DNA of 64,000 nt from Neelides folsomi. Its lineage: Eukaryota > Arthropoda > Collembola > Neelipleona > Neelidae. The stretch's first letter is position 1; the number at the start of each line of letters is the position of its first letter. The notes beneath the pieces are model-generated. The model saw nothing but the letters and a program-made list of their open reading frames with translations, did not search any database and was not told the DNA's origin. The position numbers were made by a program, and so were the translations under genes. The stretch is from the NCBI GenBank assembly GCA_034687125.1, contig JAQGBZ010000090.1, forward strand, positions 124,001 through 188,000, written 5' to 3'. Shown here piece after piece: positions 10,585 to 23,275 of the stretch.

Positions 10585-13444
10585 TTTAATGACATTAGTA
10601 CAATAAATATCGAAATTAAAGATAATGAAAGAATGAAACCTATAAAGTTAATACAATACAATGAACACCTACACAAGAAAACCGAAAACTTTTCGACGAA
10701 AAGGTTTTTTCTTTTTCCTACTTTACAAAATAGAATTATTTGCCAATAGTGTTTAAAAAGTTCTCAGAAGTTATCTACACCTTTCAATGTCTCACTCTCC
10801 TCAGTCGGTCCCAAATCCCACTCCTTGCTTTCCAAACACAAACAGATAAATTAAACTTCTTATGGTTAGTGCAATACAATACGGACAGGGTAACTGTAAC
10901 TTCAGATCTTCACATTTCAATTTGTGTAAAAACATTCTTAATTAATCCATAGTCTCATTATTGTCATTAATAATAAATAAGACAATTTATGCTGACATAT
11001 GACTTTATTGGACTTTAAAATTTATGTATTTTGAATAACGTTTTTCATTTAATTCATACAGAGATAACTTAAATAAAAATGAAATAACATTAGTCAAAAC
11101 TCATTATCATAGATTAAAGATTAAACTTATATAGAGAGCATTAAATATTGGAGCATATCATAGTAGTAAAATTAAATGAGCTAATATTTCGTAGTAAGGA
11201 GTTGCAAAGTGAAAATAAGGAAACTTCTCAGAAGTATGGGATTTTACTAAATTTTTCAATGGTCGTTCTCGAGAGATGGATGAGGAGGGTCGAGGGCGAG
11301 GGATGTAATGATAGAGCATAAAAACCGATCCACTCACTCCCTTCCAATTATGATCCTTTGAGAGTGACATAATTGGCTCTGTTCCTTTCTCCTGTTTGAC
11401 CACCCTTTCAATTTCCTCATCCTTTCATCGCTTTCATTCCACCTCTGTTTGCTCCTCCTCTTTTCCCCCTGCTAACATTAAGTCGTTCTTCCGCTTCCTT
11501 CAGCGGGTTCAACTCTCCAAGTCGTTGTCGGCCCTTATGAGCCCTTTTACTGCCAATTAACATTGTTTGCAGAGCAATGGAGGAACTTGAAATTGGATCT
11601 CCCATGGAACCACAACGACCCACACACACATGAATCATCGAGGAGAGTCCCTTAATAGGAAATTGATTTTCTATCACTTCCTGAGAACTCCGAGAATGAG
11701 AGGCAAATATTTACTCAGGTATTATGGATGTTTTCACTTTCACTCATGAGAACTCGAGCCGAGTCCATTACATAGCCTTTAGTATTGATGTGGATGCTCA
11801 ACCTACCTGAAACTCCAAACTCCTGACTTTTCTTGGCAGTTTGCCAATATATTTGGTCGCAAATCAACTGTCACAAATCGGCCACCTTTGCTTCCGCAAT
11901 CTTTTATGTTTCATGCATCTAATAAGAATCAATCATTTTTATGTCCCTTGTGGATTTTCAAGTTTTCTCAAAATAAAGATGATAAATACAATATGCAGCA
12001 AAAGATTCGAGTTTTATAAAAATTCTATAAGTGTAGGATGGGAAAAGAAAGAAAAGCTCGGCATGTCTCAATAATTTTTTTAGTTTTAGCACCTCACTTT
12101 AAAATTTAACACAAGGCCATATATGGACGGGTCAATAGAGTCAAAGTATCATAAACATGCAGTTTAATTATCATCTAGCCATTGAACAAAGAACATAAAT
12201 TACTTTATCAATTGCAGACATGTCACTTTGCTCGAGACACATGCCTGTCCCTGTCACATGTTAATATTGGAAGTTTTGGAAGGAGGAAGATTGCCATGCT
12301 AATTCCTCTTTCAAATGCCACTTGCTCCGAGTGACTCTCTGAATATGCCGTTGAGTGGTTCCATGCAGGAGTTGAGTTCTGGAGCTTATTTATAAATTCT
12401 GGGGAGATTCCTTTATAAAATATCCCTTGTCATTTCTGAGAAGAGCAAAGAGAGGATATGAAAAATTATAAATAGGCTCTTCAAAATTCATCTCCATATT
12501 TCCTCCATAATGGTATGTGTCCTATTCTTCTCCTCCTTCGATCAAAGTGAATGAGAAAGTGATAATTTCATGATGCAGAAGAATCGATTATATTGTGAAA
12601 GAAAAGCTCAAAGAGCTCCAAAGGTGATAGATGAAATCCTATTAGTTAAGGATAGAACCCCCCGTTGAGATTCATTTGTCTCTCATGAAACAGCTACTCG
12701 TAAATACATCCATGCTCATCACAGGATCTTCATTTTGGGGAGAGGGCTAAGGTGGTGATATTTTGCTCAATTGGTGTAAAAATAATTGATATTTAAAAAG
12801 TAAAGGACTTCTGGTCGAAGGAACATGTTGGAGGGGAGAATTTGCATTTTCAAACAAAGGGGCTAGTGGCGAGAATAAATTGGTCGAGTGAGAGTCTGCG
12901 TCTAACGGGGTTAGATCTGGCTGGTCTGGGATCTTCCGATCCTCATCTCTGCTATATCCGGACTCCTCGTGTTGGAGCTGAGGGCAGTGAGGGTTCGGAA
13001 AGTCCTGGAGTCGGCCGGAAATTCTCACTCTCCAATTCTCATAAAGTCCAAATTCCCATAAACATAAAACAAAGGATTCCTGAATGAGAATCAAGCAATA
13101 AAGTATTATTGAAGGAACAATTCCATATACGATTCTCTCTTTCGCCCTCAACAATAAAATTACTCAGTGGAAGCGAATTATTATTGAAATTGGAAAATTT
13201 CGCTCCACGCCGGCTCATGAGTTTTCCCTCGTTTGAGTCCTTAACCTTTATTACATTACTTATATTCTAAATCCATATTTTCTCCACTCCCTTCAACACC
13301 TCTAAAATTGAGCTTTAAATTAACGTTTTTAACTCTCAATTTTCCCCGAATGCAAATGGAATTTAATGAAGAGGGAAGCCGAAGATAATATGGAAATTAG
13401 ACATTTTAAGAAGAGGGTGAGGTTCGAGTGAAAGTCGAAATATT
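10585..13444. other. Intergenic DNA between LYRM1 and the Beat-like gene
   Basis: No exon with supporting splice sites is seen. A small palindrome, CTTTTCGACGAAAAG, lies about 110 bases upstream of the LYRM1 start (near 10690). A more GC-rich patch occurs at about 12880-13020 and is open on both strands, but it shows no protein similarity that I recognise. Confidence 0.35.
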
Positions 13445-16400
13445 ATGGAGTGGAAGACCGGCATCAGCCTGTTGATAGTTTTTCTAACACACCTTCTCAC
13501 AGGTAAGATAAATTCACTTCACTCTCCTTCTAACATATCTTTAGATATGTTCATGTCCAAAATACAACTGTTTGCTTCTGTCAATAAATACATTATTAAA
13601 TTCAGTTTCTTCCTTTCGTAAATTATCTTAAGTCTCTAGTGGATTTTTATTAAAAGTTAACTGTATTTTGAAAATGGTTCTCGTTCTTTGAGCAAGAGCA
13701 ATTGGCTCGTGCATAGCTAATATTTTAAGATTGAGGAGTTCATTAGTTTTAATTAAAAATCCAGTGGAGGAGAGAAAAAAGTGTTTGGAACACATGGAGT
13801 GAAAAGAGATCTCGATGCACTAAAAAATAGATGAGGTGATGTCGGGAGGGCTGGAGAGGATTTGAGGATATAGAGGAAGGGCGGAAGAGAGGTCTGAGCC
13901 GGTAATAGATTTTTATTGAAAGAGGAGGAAAATGATGAGATGTGGAAAAGTCGTGGTTTTTTGCGGTCGTCGGCGAGTGGGGCGAAGAGGCGATAATAAA
14001 TCTGTGGGTATTCCAACGTTTTCACCACCCATGCTGACTTGTTTACCGCCTCAAGACTCATCCTGTGTACATAAGTAAACACTCCCATCCCTCTCACGCT
14101 TCCTTACAAAGTCTTTTACTAATAAAAGTCCAAGACAAAGGAACCTCCCTCACTCACATTCACTTACCCTTGTAGATCATGTTGTGTCTCTTTTCTCAAG
14201 ATGTTTAGTTTCCCTTTTCCTAATGGCTACAAGAGTTGTATGTATTTTTCAACCCGCTCACAAATCATCAAAGTTGTATAATTATACGGTTCAACATTAC
14301 AACAATTTGTTGAGAATCAACACTTTTGTTGTATAGTTTAATTACCAACTTCAGTTGAATTTAATTCAATTGAAGTGTTGAGCAATGTGGGGATTTTGAA
14401 ATAAGCAGTCTCGAATCAAAGAGCATTAAATAATGTTATGTATTGGAGTTTGGATTTAATAGATATCTCAATTATATATTCATTAAATTGAAAGTAGGAA
14501 AACACATCCATGCAGTTCGCACAATGGAAAATGTTTGTCGGGTTGTGAGCTAAAAGTTTAATTGCTTTCTCGCCGACTCCTCCCTTTGGACTGGATGAGG
14601 AAGAAGGATTATGGAAATTGGATAATGGGAGGCAAATAAGGGAGGAATTGGGATAAAGGCCCACTCCTTCCAAGACCTACTCTCAATGTAGAGGGTTAAA
14701 GGCGAGGAAGTCTTAAGAGGGACCTTTTCTTAAAATTACTCCTGATGAAAGGGGCTTAATCAGCTAAGCTGCTTGACTGAACCACGTTTCTCTGAAGGCG
14801 TGAATAGTGTAGGAAGTTATTCCCACTCCATCCGCTCATTCACCCGGAGAACAAAGGGACCATTTAATCTCTTCAAGCCACATCCTTAATCAGCATTAAT
14901 AGCCAACGAGTGTTAATGTTTCGGTCGCAGGATGAAGATGCTCGCTGAGACCCAACTTATTCCAATACACCGGCCCCTTCCCAACAATAATTTACTTCAT
15001 TACCCATTACTTAAACTAAACTATATACTTATACCTTCTAATTATCTCCACCCCAGTTATTGTCCAAATCGACCAGGTTAATTTGATTACACTTTCTAAT
15101 CTTCAAACCGCTGGAATCCGAATATAATTAATCCGATGTTTAACTATTTAGAATCTCGTAAAATGACTAGACTTCTTGCGACCACGTATGTTGGCTAAAC
15201 TATTACAATATTATTTATAAGCCATTGAATATTATTTATGCGAGATTGTTACATAATATGTAGGATAATATATTATATATAGTATTAATACTAAATTGAG
15301 CTGATAGATCAAAAGTTTATAAAAAACTAAACACATTGTAAAAAATATTGAATGAAGCGATTAATTCCGAACAATTAAACAATCGTTTTATTCAGTTTTC
15401 CACTTAGGCCAAGATGCAAAGAAAACCGCCTGTTGTTTGGATATAAATTATGCAAAGCAGTTGAATTGCTAATTTATGATTAGCGTCTGGTGGAGGATGG
15501 TGTGGAGAGTGGGATATTAAATAGTGCTCTTTGCATGTGAATTGATTGATTGCAAATGAAAAAAGGCTTTCTTGAGAATAATGAAGATTGAGGAACTATT
15601 GGGTCTCATGAGTCATCGCTAGAGAGGAAGAGGTTGGCGGGTGGCGACTTTGCTAAAAGCTTTTAACACTTATAGAAGGGATTGACGAACTTTTTCCTTT
15701 TCTGCATTATTTGTGTGACAAGTGAAAGATGAATGACCGGGACAGGAGGAGAAGGGGGAAATATGGAATCAGAGCTCTCAATAAAGTGCTCTCACTCGAC
15801 GTCTATTAAAATCCCATCATAAATCCTCTTTTGTACGTCTTGCCCAACGATGATAATGCGTGTGAATAAATGTACAGAAAAACATCCTTTTCTCTTCATC
15901 ATTTCAATATTTCAACTTGTTACAAAGTTAAATAGCACAATAGATGATAAATATGCACATACCTACCTATGAGAGAGAGCAAAATATTAGTATGATATAG
16001 CATCATTTTTATTCTACATAATATGTTATGACGTATGACATAAATTGATATCTTCGAGTTTTTATAAATAAACGTTTTTGAATGGATTCAATTGATTAAA
16101 TTACATGTAAATATTTTGTCTTTACCATTAAAAATTACCATTTATTATCTTCATTAAATAATTATCTTCAACTTTGACAAGATTTTAATGAGAATCTCAA
16201 TAATGGTAATAGAAACCAGAAAATCCAGATTTAATTAGGCATATGAATCCCTTTGATCAAGTTAATTTTATATAAAATGGATATACTGAGTAAGTAGTAG
16301 AGTACACTTATGTACAGATATAGTATATCGAGAAAAACTAGTATATTGAGACTTACGTTGAGTCTTGAGTCATATAAGAAAAGATATCAAAGATCAATCG

Positions 16401-19400
16401 AACTTGTGGTCTTTTCACCATCGAGTGCTCATTGTTGAGGAAAGAAGTCGAGAGGAGGGGAGTTATGATTAAAGACCGACACTAATCGGTTAAGGGGGAC
16501 CTTTCATGAATGTGAGTGACTGACCACGAGATTTAAGGACATTTAATATGAAATGGATCCTTTCGAGGGTCGGAATCATAAATAAGCCAAATGGAGGGAC
16601 TGTCGAGTGTCCTTTGCACCTCCTCCCCTCTTAATGTGGAATGAAATATACTCTTTAAAGGCAATTTCCCCTTCAATTTCCTTCTTTTCCAAATCCCTTA
16701 TGTGAAATTGATAATATGAGAACAATAAAATTTCAAATAAATCTATTTTATTTCAAGATGAAATGAGGTTTAAACCACTTTGTCTGAAAAAAGAAAAATT
16801 TTCATAAGGAGACTTAATTAAAAATCTGTTTTTTTTATCTGTCCGTGTTGAGTTTAATAGTCGACTAAATACATTATAATAGTCGACTCAAACTTTCTGG
16901 CACATTGCACATTACAATATTAATCCTCGTATTCTACGTCATAAGAGCTTAGCTCTGAAATTTTCTTCATTTTTTCTCTGAATTGGGAGACTTAATTCAA
17001 GTCCTACCGATTTCAAGCTTCCAAAATTGGATTTTTCTTTAAAACATGTGGAGCCTGGAATGTGTGATTCACTTTCCATCGAATTGGTCGAATTCCGGGG
17101 CGTCTTGCCTAGTTCAACTTCTCTGTATTTTTATTTCGACATTTTCCGTTGATGAATAATGCATGAAGCCTCGTTCCCAGGAGGAGAAGGAGGTAGAAGA
17201 CCCAGCTCCGTATAATTTCCCCTCAACTATCATATGTCAAATCTCATCCACCTCTAAAGAAATACGATCTCTCAAAATTTTATTTATCTTCAACTTGAAA
17301 TAATAAACATAAAAGGAAAGAAGGTAAGGGGAATAAAATGAAACTCGAGGTTTCTTCAAAAATAAAACAATTTTTATGCATACAAAAATCATATTATTTA
17401 ATCGCTTTTTCTTATTCAATACAAACTTACGGGCATTACTCCTACACTCCAAGTTATAAAATGGAAAACGAACCTTGCAGAAAGATAATAAATATAAGAT
17501 CATCATTACTAGTCAAATAAATTATTTCTTAAAGATTAAACTTTAAACACCTGCATTATTTAACTAAATAACACAGTTACATATTGACGTTTGAGTTACA
17601 AGTTTGAAATAGAAATAAATCCATAAAAATTAATATTTCTTATGATTGAAATTTTAGGTTCTGATGGACTTAAGGATGTCCGAATTGAACTTGTTTCGAA
17701 GTTTATACGAAGAGGAGAAAATCTCAAGCTTTTTTGCAAATACGACTTGCAAGATGACGGTGAACTACCATTAACCATTACTTACATAAAATATTAAGCA
17801 TAAATAAAATATTAAACTAATTACTAATTTTAATATTGAATGACTATAAGTATTTTCGAATATTTAATTGAATTTATAAATAAGATATTAATTACATTGA
17901 ATAATAATTTGATCGTAATTTTGAATCTTATTTTAATATTCTTTAGCGTTATACATGATCAAATGGTTCTACATTGGTATCACGGGAACGTCGTCGGAGT
18001 TTTACCGCTACGTCCCCAAAGAAGCTCCACCTCAGCAGACGTTCGAAATGCGAGGAGCCAACGTGGACGTAAGAATCTTGGGTTTTGTCAAACTCTGCTT
18101 TCAACCTTTCTTCTCATAAGAATTTTCCCTCTTAAAATGCATTAATGTCACTCAATTCGACAGAGCTGAGCCATGAATGACTGTCATTTTAGGCTCAACA
18201 ATGTCGCGCATACATAATTTATCATCATGTCTGTCATTCTCCTCTCGAACCATTTACATTTCAATAAACTCTGCTTTCTTTTCCTCTTATGGGGAAAGAC
18301 GGCAGTTGAGAAGAAATATGAGAGGTCCCTGGTAAGATAAAACGAGAGGTTGCTCGCTTTCATATTCACAATTCCTCCTTATTTCCCCCCATCAGAGGCC
18401 CAGAGAAGTGAATAGGACACTTTCGCTTTCAAATTTTAACGCAATTTCCCATTCTCTCTTTACTTGGAAGATCCAGGAGAATTTTATTCGCCCTTTATTA
18501 ATTTTAAATTTGAGTCTCCGCAGGATCCTTCCGCACGCTCTTGGCCTATTGCCTTTGTGCTCACTCGTGGGCGTCGGAAGCTGCTCCATGCATTACCATT
18601 AGATCCTATTATTTTAGGTTATTTACTTTCAAGGGAATTGGAGGGAAATTGATCTATCAGTACTTGGAGGGGAATCCATTCAACCTGACCGTACTAATTG
18701 TAATGTAAATAAATATAAAAGGAGAAAAAATAGATGGGAAAGTCATGTTGATTGAACCAGATGGAGAGACCACAATTCGGACATTGGTGGACATTTTTTG
18801 TCTTTCCGCCCTCTCCAAGTTTTTAGGGCTCTTAGGAGTTATAGCTGAATTGAATAAAAGGCGAAGGTTTACAAGGCGAAGACAGAGACGAGCCGAGAAA
18901 GGAAATGAAAGACTTCTTATAAAGATTTATTGATCAATTAAAGGAGCTTCTGCCGAATTCCTTATTTTCCTATCGCTCCTCTTACTCCCGCCGATCCCCC
19001 TTCATCAATATGCCGAAGCAGGTAGGATTCCTCCAAAATGAAAAATAACCCTCAAAGCTCCAAACTTTTCAACTTGTTCCTTACAACTTTTAATGAACTT
19101 TCTTCCCATTTGACTATATTTGACTAACAACTAACTAACAACTTTAAATTCCGCCAATGCTCCGAGCTTATTGATAAGCTCTGACTGAGAGTATAAAAGA
19201 ACTATGCTAATAATTTAAGGAGTATTTACTATACTGTATAATTATTGGAAATTAAAGTAATAGTGGAGAATTTTGAATTTTACGAGACTAATTATTTTCC
19301 ACGCAGTTGCAAGAAGTCGGAGATTTCTTTTCATTGATATAATGGAAAAAGTTAGGTGTACACTCAGCATCAAATTGGGTCCTTTTGTAGACACATCTAC

Positions 19401-22400
19401 GTGATCGGAAATGGGCGAGAAAGGAAATCTTATAAATAGAGACGAATGAGCGTGGCTTAAGAGGCCTTAAAGTGGCGGAATAATAGAAACGGCTCTCACT
19501 ACCTTCGCCATTTGAGGAGTTTCCTGAGAGAGGAACGAATGTTTTTGACTTTCAAACCTCACGTGAGTCTCGGAGGACAGACCCTCACCGACCAGATCTC
19601 CAGACGAGGACGTATCGAAAATAATGTAAATTGAATTGAATGAAACTCGGGGAAAAGGAATAAAATGAAAGTGGGTAGCGGGGAAGTGAAAGAGTCAATA
19701 AAAGACGACGCAGCAAGGTAGATTGTTTGGGAAGGAGGTGGATGGGAATTTCCTCTATTTCCTCAGCTGCTCCTTCCCAATTGAGAATATACAAGAAACT
19801 ACAAGATTTATACATTTCTCACATATTTTATGACCAACGATGTCCAGGATAATTTCAATTTTTTACACTCAAAATTTACCCATTCCTTCCAAGTGTAAAT
19901 ATTTAGTCTTGGTGGGACTCGCAGCGAGATGAGCTGGAGCTCAAGTTTAATGAATTAAATGAAAATTCATTCAAGATTTTAGCTGAAGGGGGAAAAGAAA
20001 TATTTAATTCCAATTAGTACCCTTCATCATTTATTGACTCCATAGTTTTCTATCGAACTCCATTTTCTCTCAGCGTCCCTCGAGGACAAATACTTAGGAG
20101 AGATGGAGGCTTTGGGAGGTTTACATGGATTGAACCTGTAATTGAAAAAGAATGGTTCTCTTTTCCAGGTGGTGAATTCCAATGAGCATATTGTCATCCT
20201 CAAGAACGTGAGTTTACAAATGAGTGCGAAATACAAATGCTCCGTCTCCGTCGAAAATACTTTCCAAACCCTCTTTGATATTAAAGAGATCTTCGTTGTT
20301 GGTGAGTTGTTTAATATAAATGGTTCAATTGAAAAGTTTAAAACCTCATTAGGGCATAAATATTTATAATTTCCCTCGAGCCTCTCAAACTTTCCCTTTT
20401 CAACTAATTCAATCTGGCTCCAGATTTTTTGTTGTCTGGTCTGGAATTGTTATTGGTCTAATGTATGTAGAATTATAAATACAATACATGTAGGATATGC
20501 GAGCATCTACTCGAATGTATCAGTATACTAGTATGTTCCAATTCAAAATACTTACATAAGTTCTTACATAAGCAAAGACTTCTTTTGTTAAATTCAGTGA
20601 ATTACAATAATGAATGAATACTTACAGAGATATATAATATTCTTATATAATACTTATATAATTCATATTTCATTCATTAGGTACTCAGAAACAAGATTTG
20701 TATTGTTTAGTCAATTAGAACCGAAACCGAAACTCATTACACCTTTTTATTCAATTAGATCAAATGAGCTTTCGAGACCCATTTATTATGAAACGATTTA
20801 AAACAATTGAATTTTCCCCGCGAGGGTGAAAAGCTGGAAAATCCGAGGTTGTTCAATGCTCAAAATCTCGTTTAATAATTAAGCCTTTTAGATAGGTAAT
20901 GAGATGAGGTTTATAAGCTTAATGGCTTAATTGGAATAAATTTGTTTCAGCTGCAGGCTACGGAGGTCTGCATCTCTCCGTCGACCGGATGCTGTACCAC
21001 CCTGGAGACAAAGGGGTGGCCAACTGCACTGTTCCGGGGACCCATCCCCCCTCGAACATCAGCTGGTTCATTGATGACAAGGAGGTATTTGGACTTGAAT
21101 GGTTATAAAAGTTATAATATTAAGGTCGCTCCTCGCACACCCCAAATATTGGCCTGTTATTTGGGCTTTATGAGAACGCTTGGCACGGTCTGGAATTGTT
21201 TTCCAACGGGTTCTCCAGCGGGTCATGCGGATATTTCACATTTCCGGGAACTGTTATTGAGCCTCTTGTCCCGACTTTCCCTCGCCTCTGTTTGAGACAT
21301 TTTCATTTAATCCGTTTGGGATTCTGGTGAAGAGTGGGAAACCTGTCCAGGGCTGAGTGAGTGAGTACCTCCACGTCCTTTTATGAGACGGACTCAGAAC
21401 TCAATTCCCTCACTATATTTCACGACATTCGATGAATCTTCAAACTGAAAGGCCCTTCAACCCAACGTCCTCGCAAAACTTTATAATTTTCATTAAAATA
21501 TCTTGAAAATTAAGGAAACTGGATGTAATATAAAGCTACCATATTGACATTTCTGATGGGTTATTCTAGATTCATTTTTATAAGGAAATTATCATAGTAG
21601 TTTCAGGAATATTATATTTCTAATGTACTGTTTTTGAAAGAACCTTTGCATCGCAGATAAAGTATGTGTATAATCATACAAAGTTTGAGATCATTAAATT
21701 CCATTTCCATTTCATTTTTACTTTCCTCGAGGCTCTTTCCTTATTTGCCTCATCAAAGTGGAGGATGGGTATTAAACAAGAAGTCTGAAAAAATTCCGAG
21801 AACCGAAAGAAACTTTATCAGAACTTTCCCCTCGAGTCAATATTCCACAGCTTCAGGCCCCATTCTTTCTCCTCCTCGTGTAAAGATAATCTAAATTGTC
21901 CATTAATTCCAAATGTACCGAGACTTGTGATACATCCAAGAATAAACCTCTTTTATTAGGTCACTAATTAATAAGAAATGCTTTTACGTATTGCCCAAAC
22001 GTATGAGCTCGGAAAATGAACATTTCTCCCCTTTTCTTTTCACTTCATCTCAAACTTATGGAGGAATAGTACGACACAAAATCTTCTTGTATAAACTTTG
22101 TTATTTAAACTTTGCTAATTAAATTAGCAATTAAGAAACTAAATTACCATTTTAAACTTCCCTCATGATATGCACATTTTATGAACACATGTGATCATTA
22201 ATATAACATTTAACTTCCTAACCAAATCTTTATGAAAAACCAAAAGCTGTTCAATAATATTATCTTATACATATTATATGGTATTTATAAATATAGTATA
22301 CTTCTACTGTAATTTTACACTAGTAGAGAAAAAACCAAGTTTCGGAAGTTGTCATTAAAAAGAAATCAATGCGTAATGGTTTGATGCTAAACAGATTATA

Positions 22401-23275
22401 CCACATTATGTGAATGCGTAGCATCTTGGTCGGGTTAAAGAACGAGGTCAAAATTAGGGATTGGTAGGAAGTGGGAATTTTAATCCGAAAATCACGAGCT
22501 TGGAGCTCTCTTTAGAGCCCTTCAGAGCTCCTCTCATTGAAGTGTCTTTGAGCAGGTGACGAAGGAGTCGCGGACTGTGCGGATCGACGACTCTTCGGAT
22601 CGGGACCTCTCGACGACGACGAGCACGCTGGCGTTCGAGCTACCTGAGAACTTCTCCCCCCTAGAACTGAAGTGTGTTGGGGAGTTGTACGACGTGTACC
22701 GCGACTCGGCGGTCTTTACAATTCAAACTCAAGCTCGTCACTCTCCAGTGAGCAGCCCAGACACGAAGCCGCAGTCCAATTCGGCGATTAGAGGTATGAG
22801 CTCCCAGTGTCCTCAGTGGGGACTTTCTCCTCTCCCACTTCGAGGCCCTGAATCACAATCCGAGCTCGGGCATGGACTCGCAATGCTCTTCATGAAATTA
22901 TGACTCCCTCGGGCCCCATTATTGAACATCATTGCAATAAGTTGGAGCATTGGGTCTCCCCGCAGAACCTCCAACTTCCGTCCTCCATTCGACACTCGAG
23001 TGAATTTAATGGCATTTCTTCTCCACTTCCTCCCCTTCCTTTCTCCACCTTCTCCGCGGAGATCCAAGACGTTATAAGCATACATCTTATGATCTTCGCA
23101 TTGAGGAGCTCCATTAGCTCCTTTCACCATACTCCTCCCACCTGATTTCATCTCCATTCTTCAGACAACGTCATTATTCCCATTCTTGAATTGACCTTCT
23201 AATCCAATTTCAGGCTCGAGTCCGTTCGCGGAAGCTCTTCTGGTTCTTGGACTCCTCGCCGGAATTCGATCCTAA
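13445..23275 (+). CDS. beat: Beaten path-like immunoglobulin protein, probably GPI-anchored, 282 aa
   Basis: Seven exons splice in frame: 13445-13502, 17658-17759, 17947-18068, 20169-20301, 20951-21084, 22556-22793, 23214-23275. Exon 1 is a signal peptide (MEWKTGISLLIVFLTHLLTG). Exons 2-4 form an N-terminal Ig domain with LKDVRIELVSKFIRRGE, LFCKYDLQDD, LYMIKWF, SEFYRYVPKEAPP and SAKYKCSVS, the typical Beat order with both cysteines and the core Trp. Exon 5 begins a second Ig-like domain (VANCTVPGTHPPSNISWFID), which exon 6 completes (LELKCVGELYDVYRDSAVF). Exon 7 ends in a hydrophobic tail (AEALLVLGLLAGIRS) after a small-residue stretch, as in a GPI signal. Beat proteins are secreted or GPI-linked neuronal proteins that bind Sidestep receptors in axon guidance. 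Which Beat paralogue this is cannot be told. Exons are clearly GC-richer than the introns, exon 6 most of all. Confidence 0.85.
13503..17657. other. Intron 1 of the Beat-like gene, 4.2 kb
   Basis: Starts with gtaaga and ends with attttag. It holds no recognised exon. A near-palindrome based on AATTCAATTGAAGTGTTG lies near 14347-14390, and two copies of TAATAGTCGACT lie at 16855 and 16877. A large first intron after the signal-peptide exon is common in neuronal Ig genes and often carries regulatory DNA. Confidence 0.6.
18069..20168. other. Intron 3 of the Beat-like gene, 2.1 kb
   Basis: Bounded by gtaaga at 18069 and ttttccag ending at 20168. Short ORFs at about 18400-18900 lack splice or family support. 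No repeat was recognised. Confidence 0.6.
20302..20950. other. Intron 4 of the Beat-like gene
   Basis: About 650 bp, gtgagt to tttgtttcag, AT-rich. Nothing else was recognised. Confidence 0.6.
21085..22555. other. Intron 5 of the Beat-like gene
   Basis: About 1.5 kb, from gtattt to a rather weak acceptor gagcag. It holds a short palindrome, GCTAATTAAATTAGC, near 22113. No exon was recognised inside. Confidence 0.55.
22794..23213. other. Intron 6 of the Beat-like gene
   Basis: About 420 bp, gtatga to aatttcag. It is GC-richer than the other introns and open on both strands in places. I treat it as intron because only the spliced form gives the hydrophobic C-terminal tail. Confidence 0.55.

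Noticed and set aside
12747-13154. 135-codon minus-strand ORF
   Set aside because: The plus strand is also open here and the peptide has no domain pattern; it is likely a result of local GC content.
14347-14390. Inverted repeat based on TTCAATTGAA
   Set aside because: The arms are short, offset and AT-rich, within what chance gives in a 4-kb intron.
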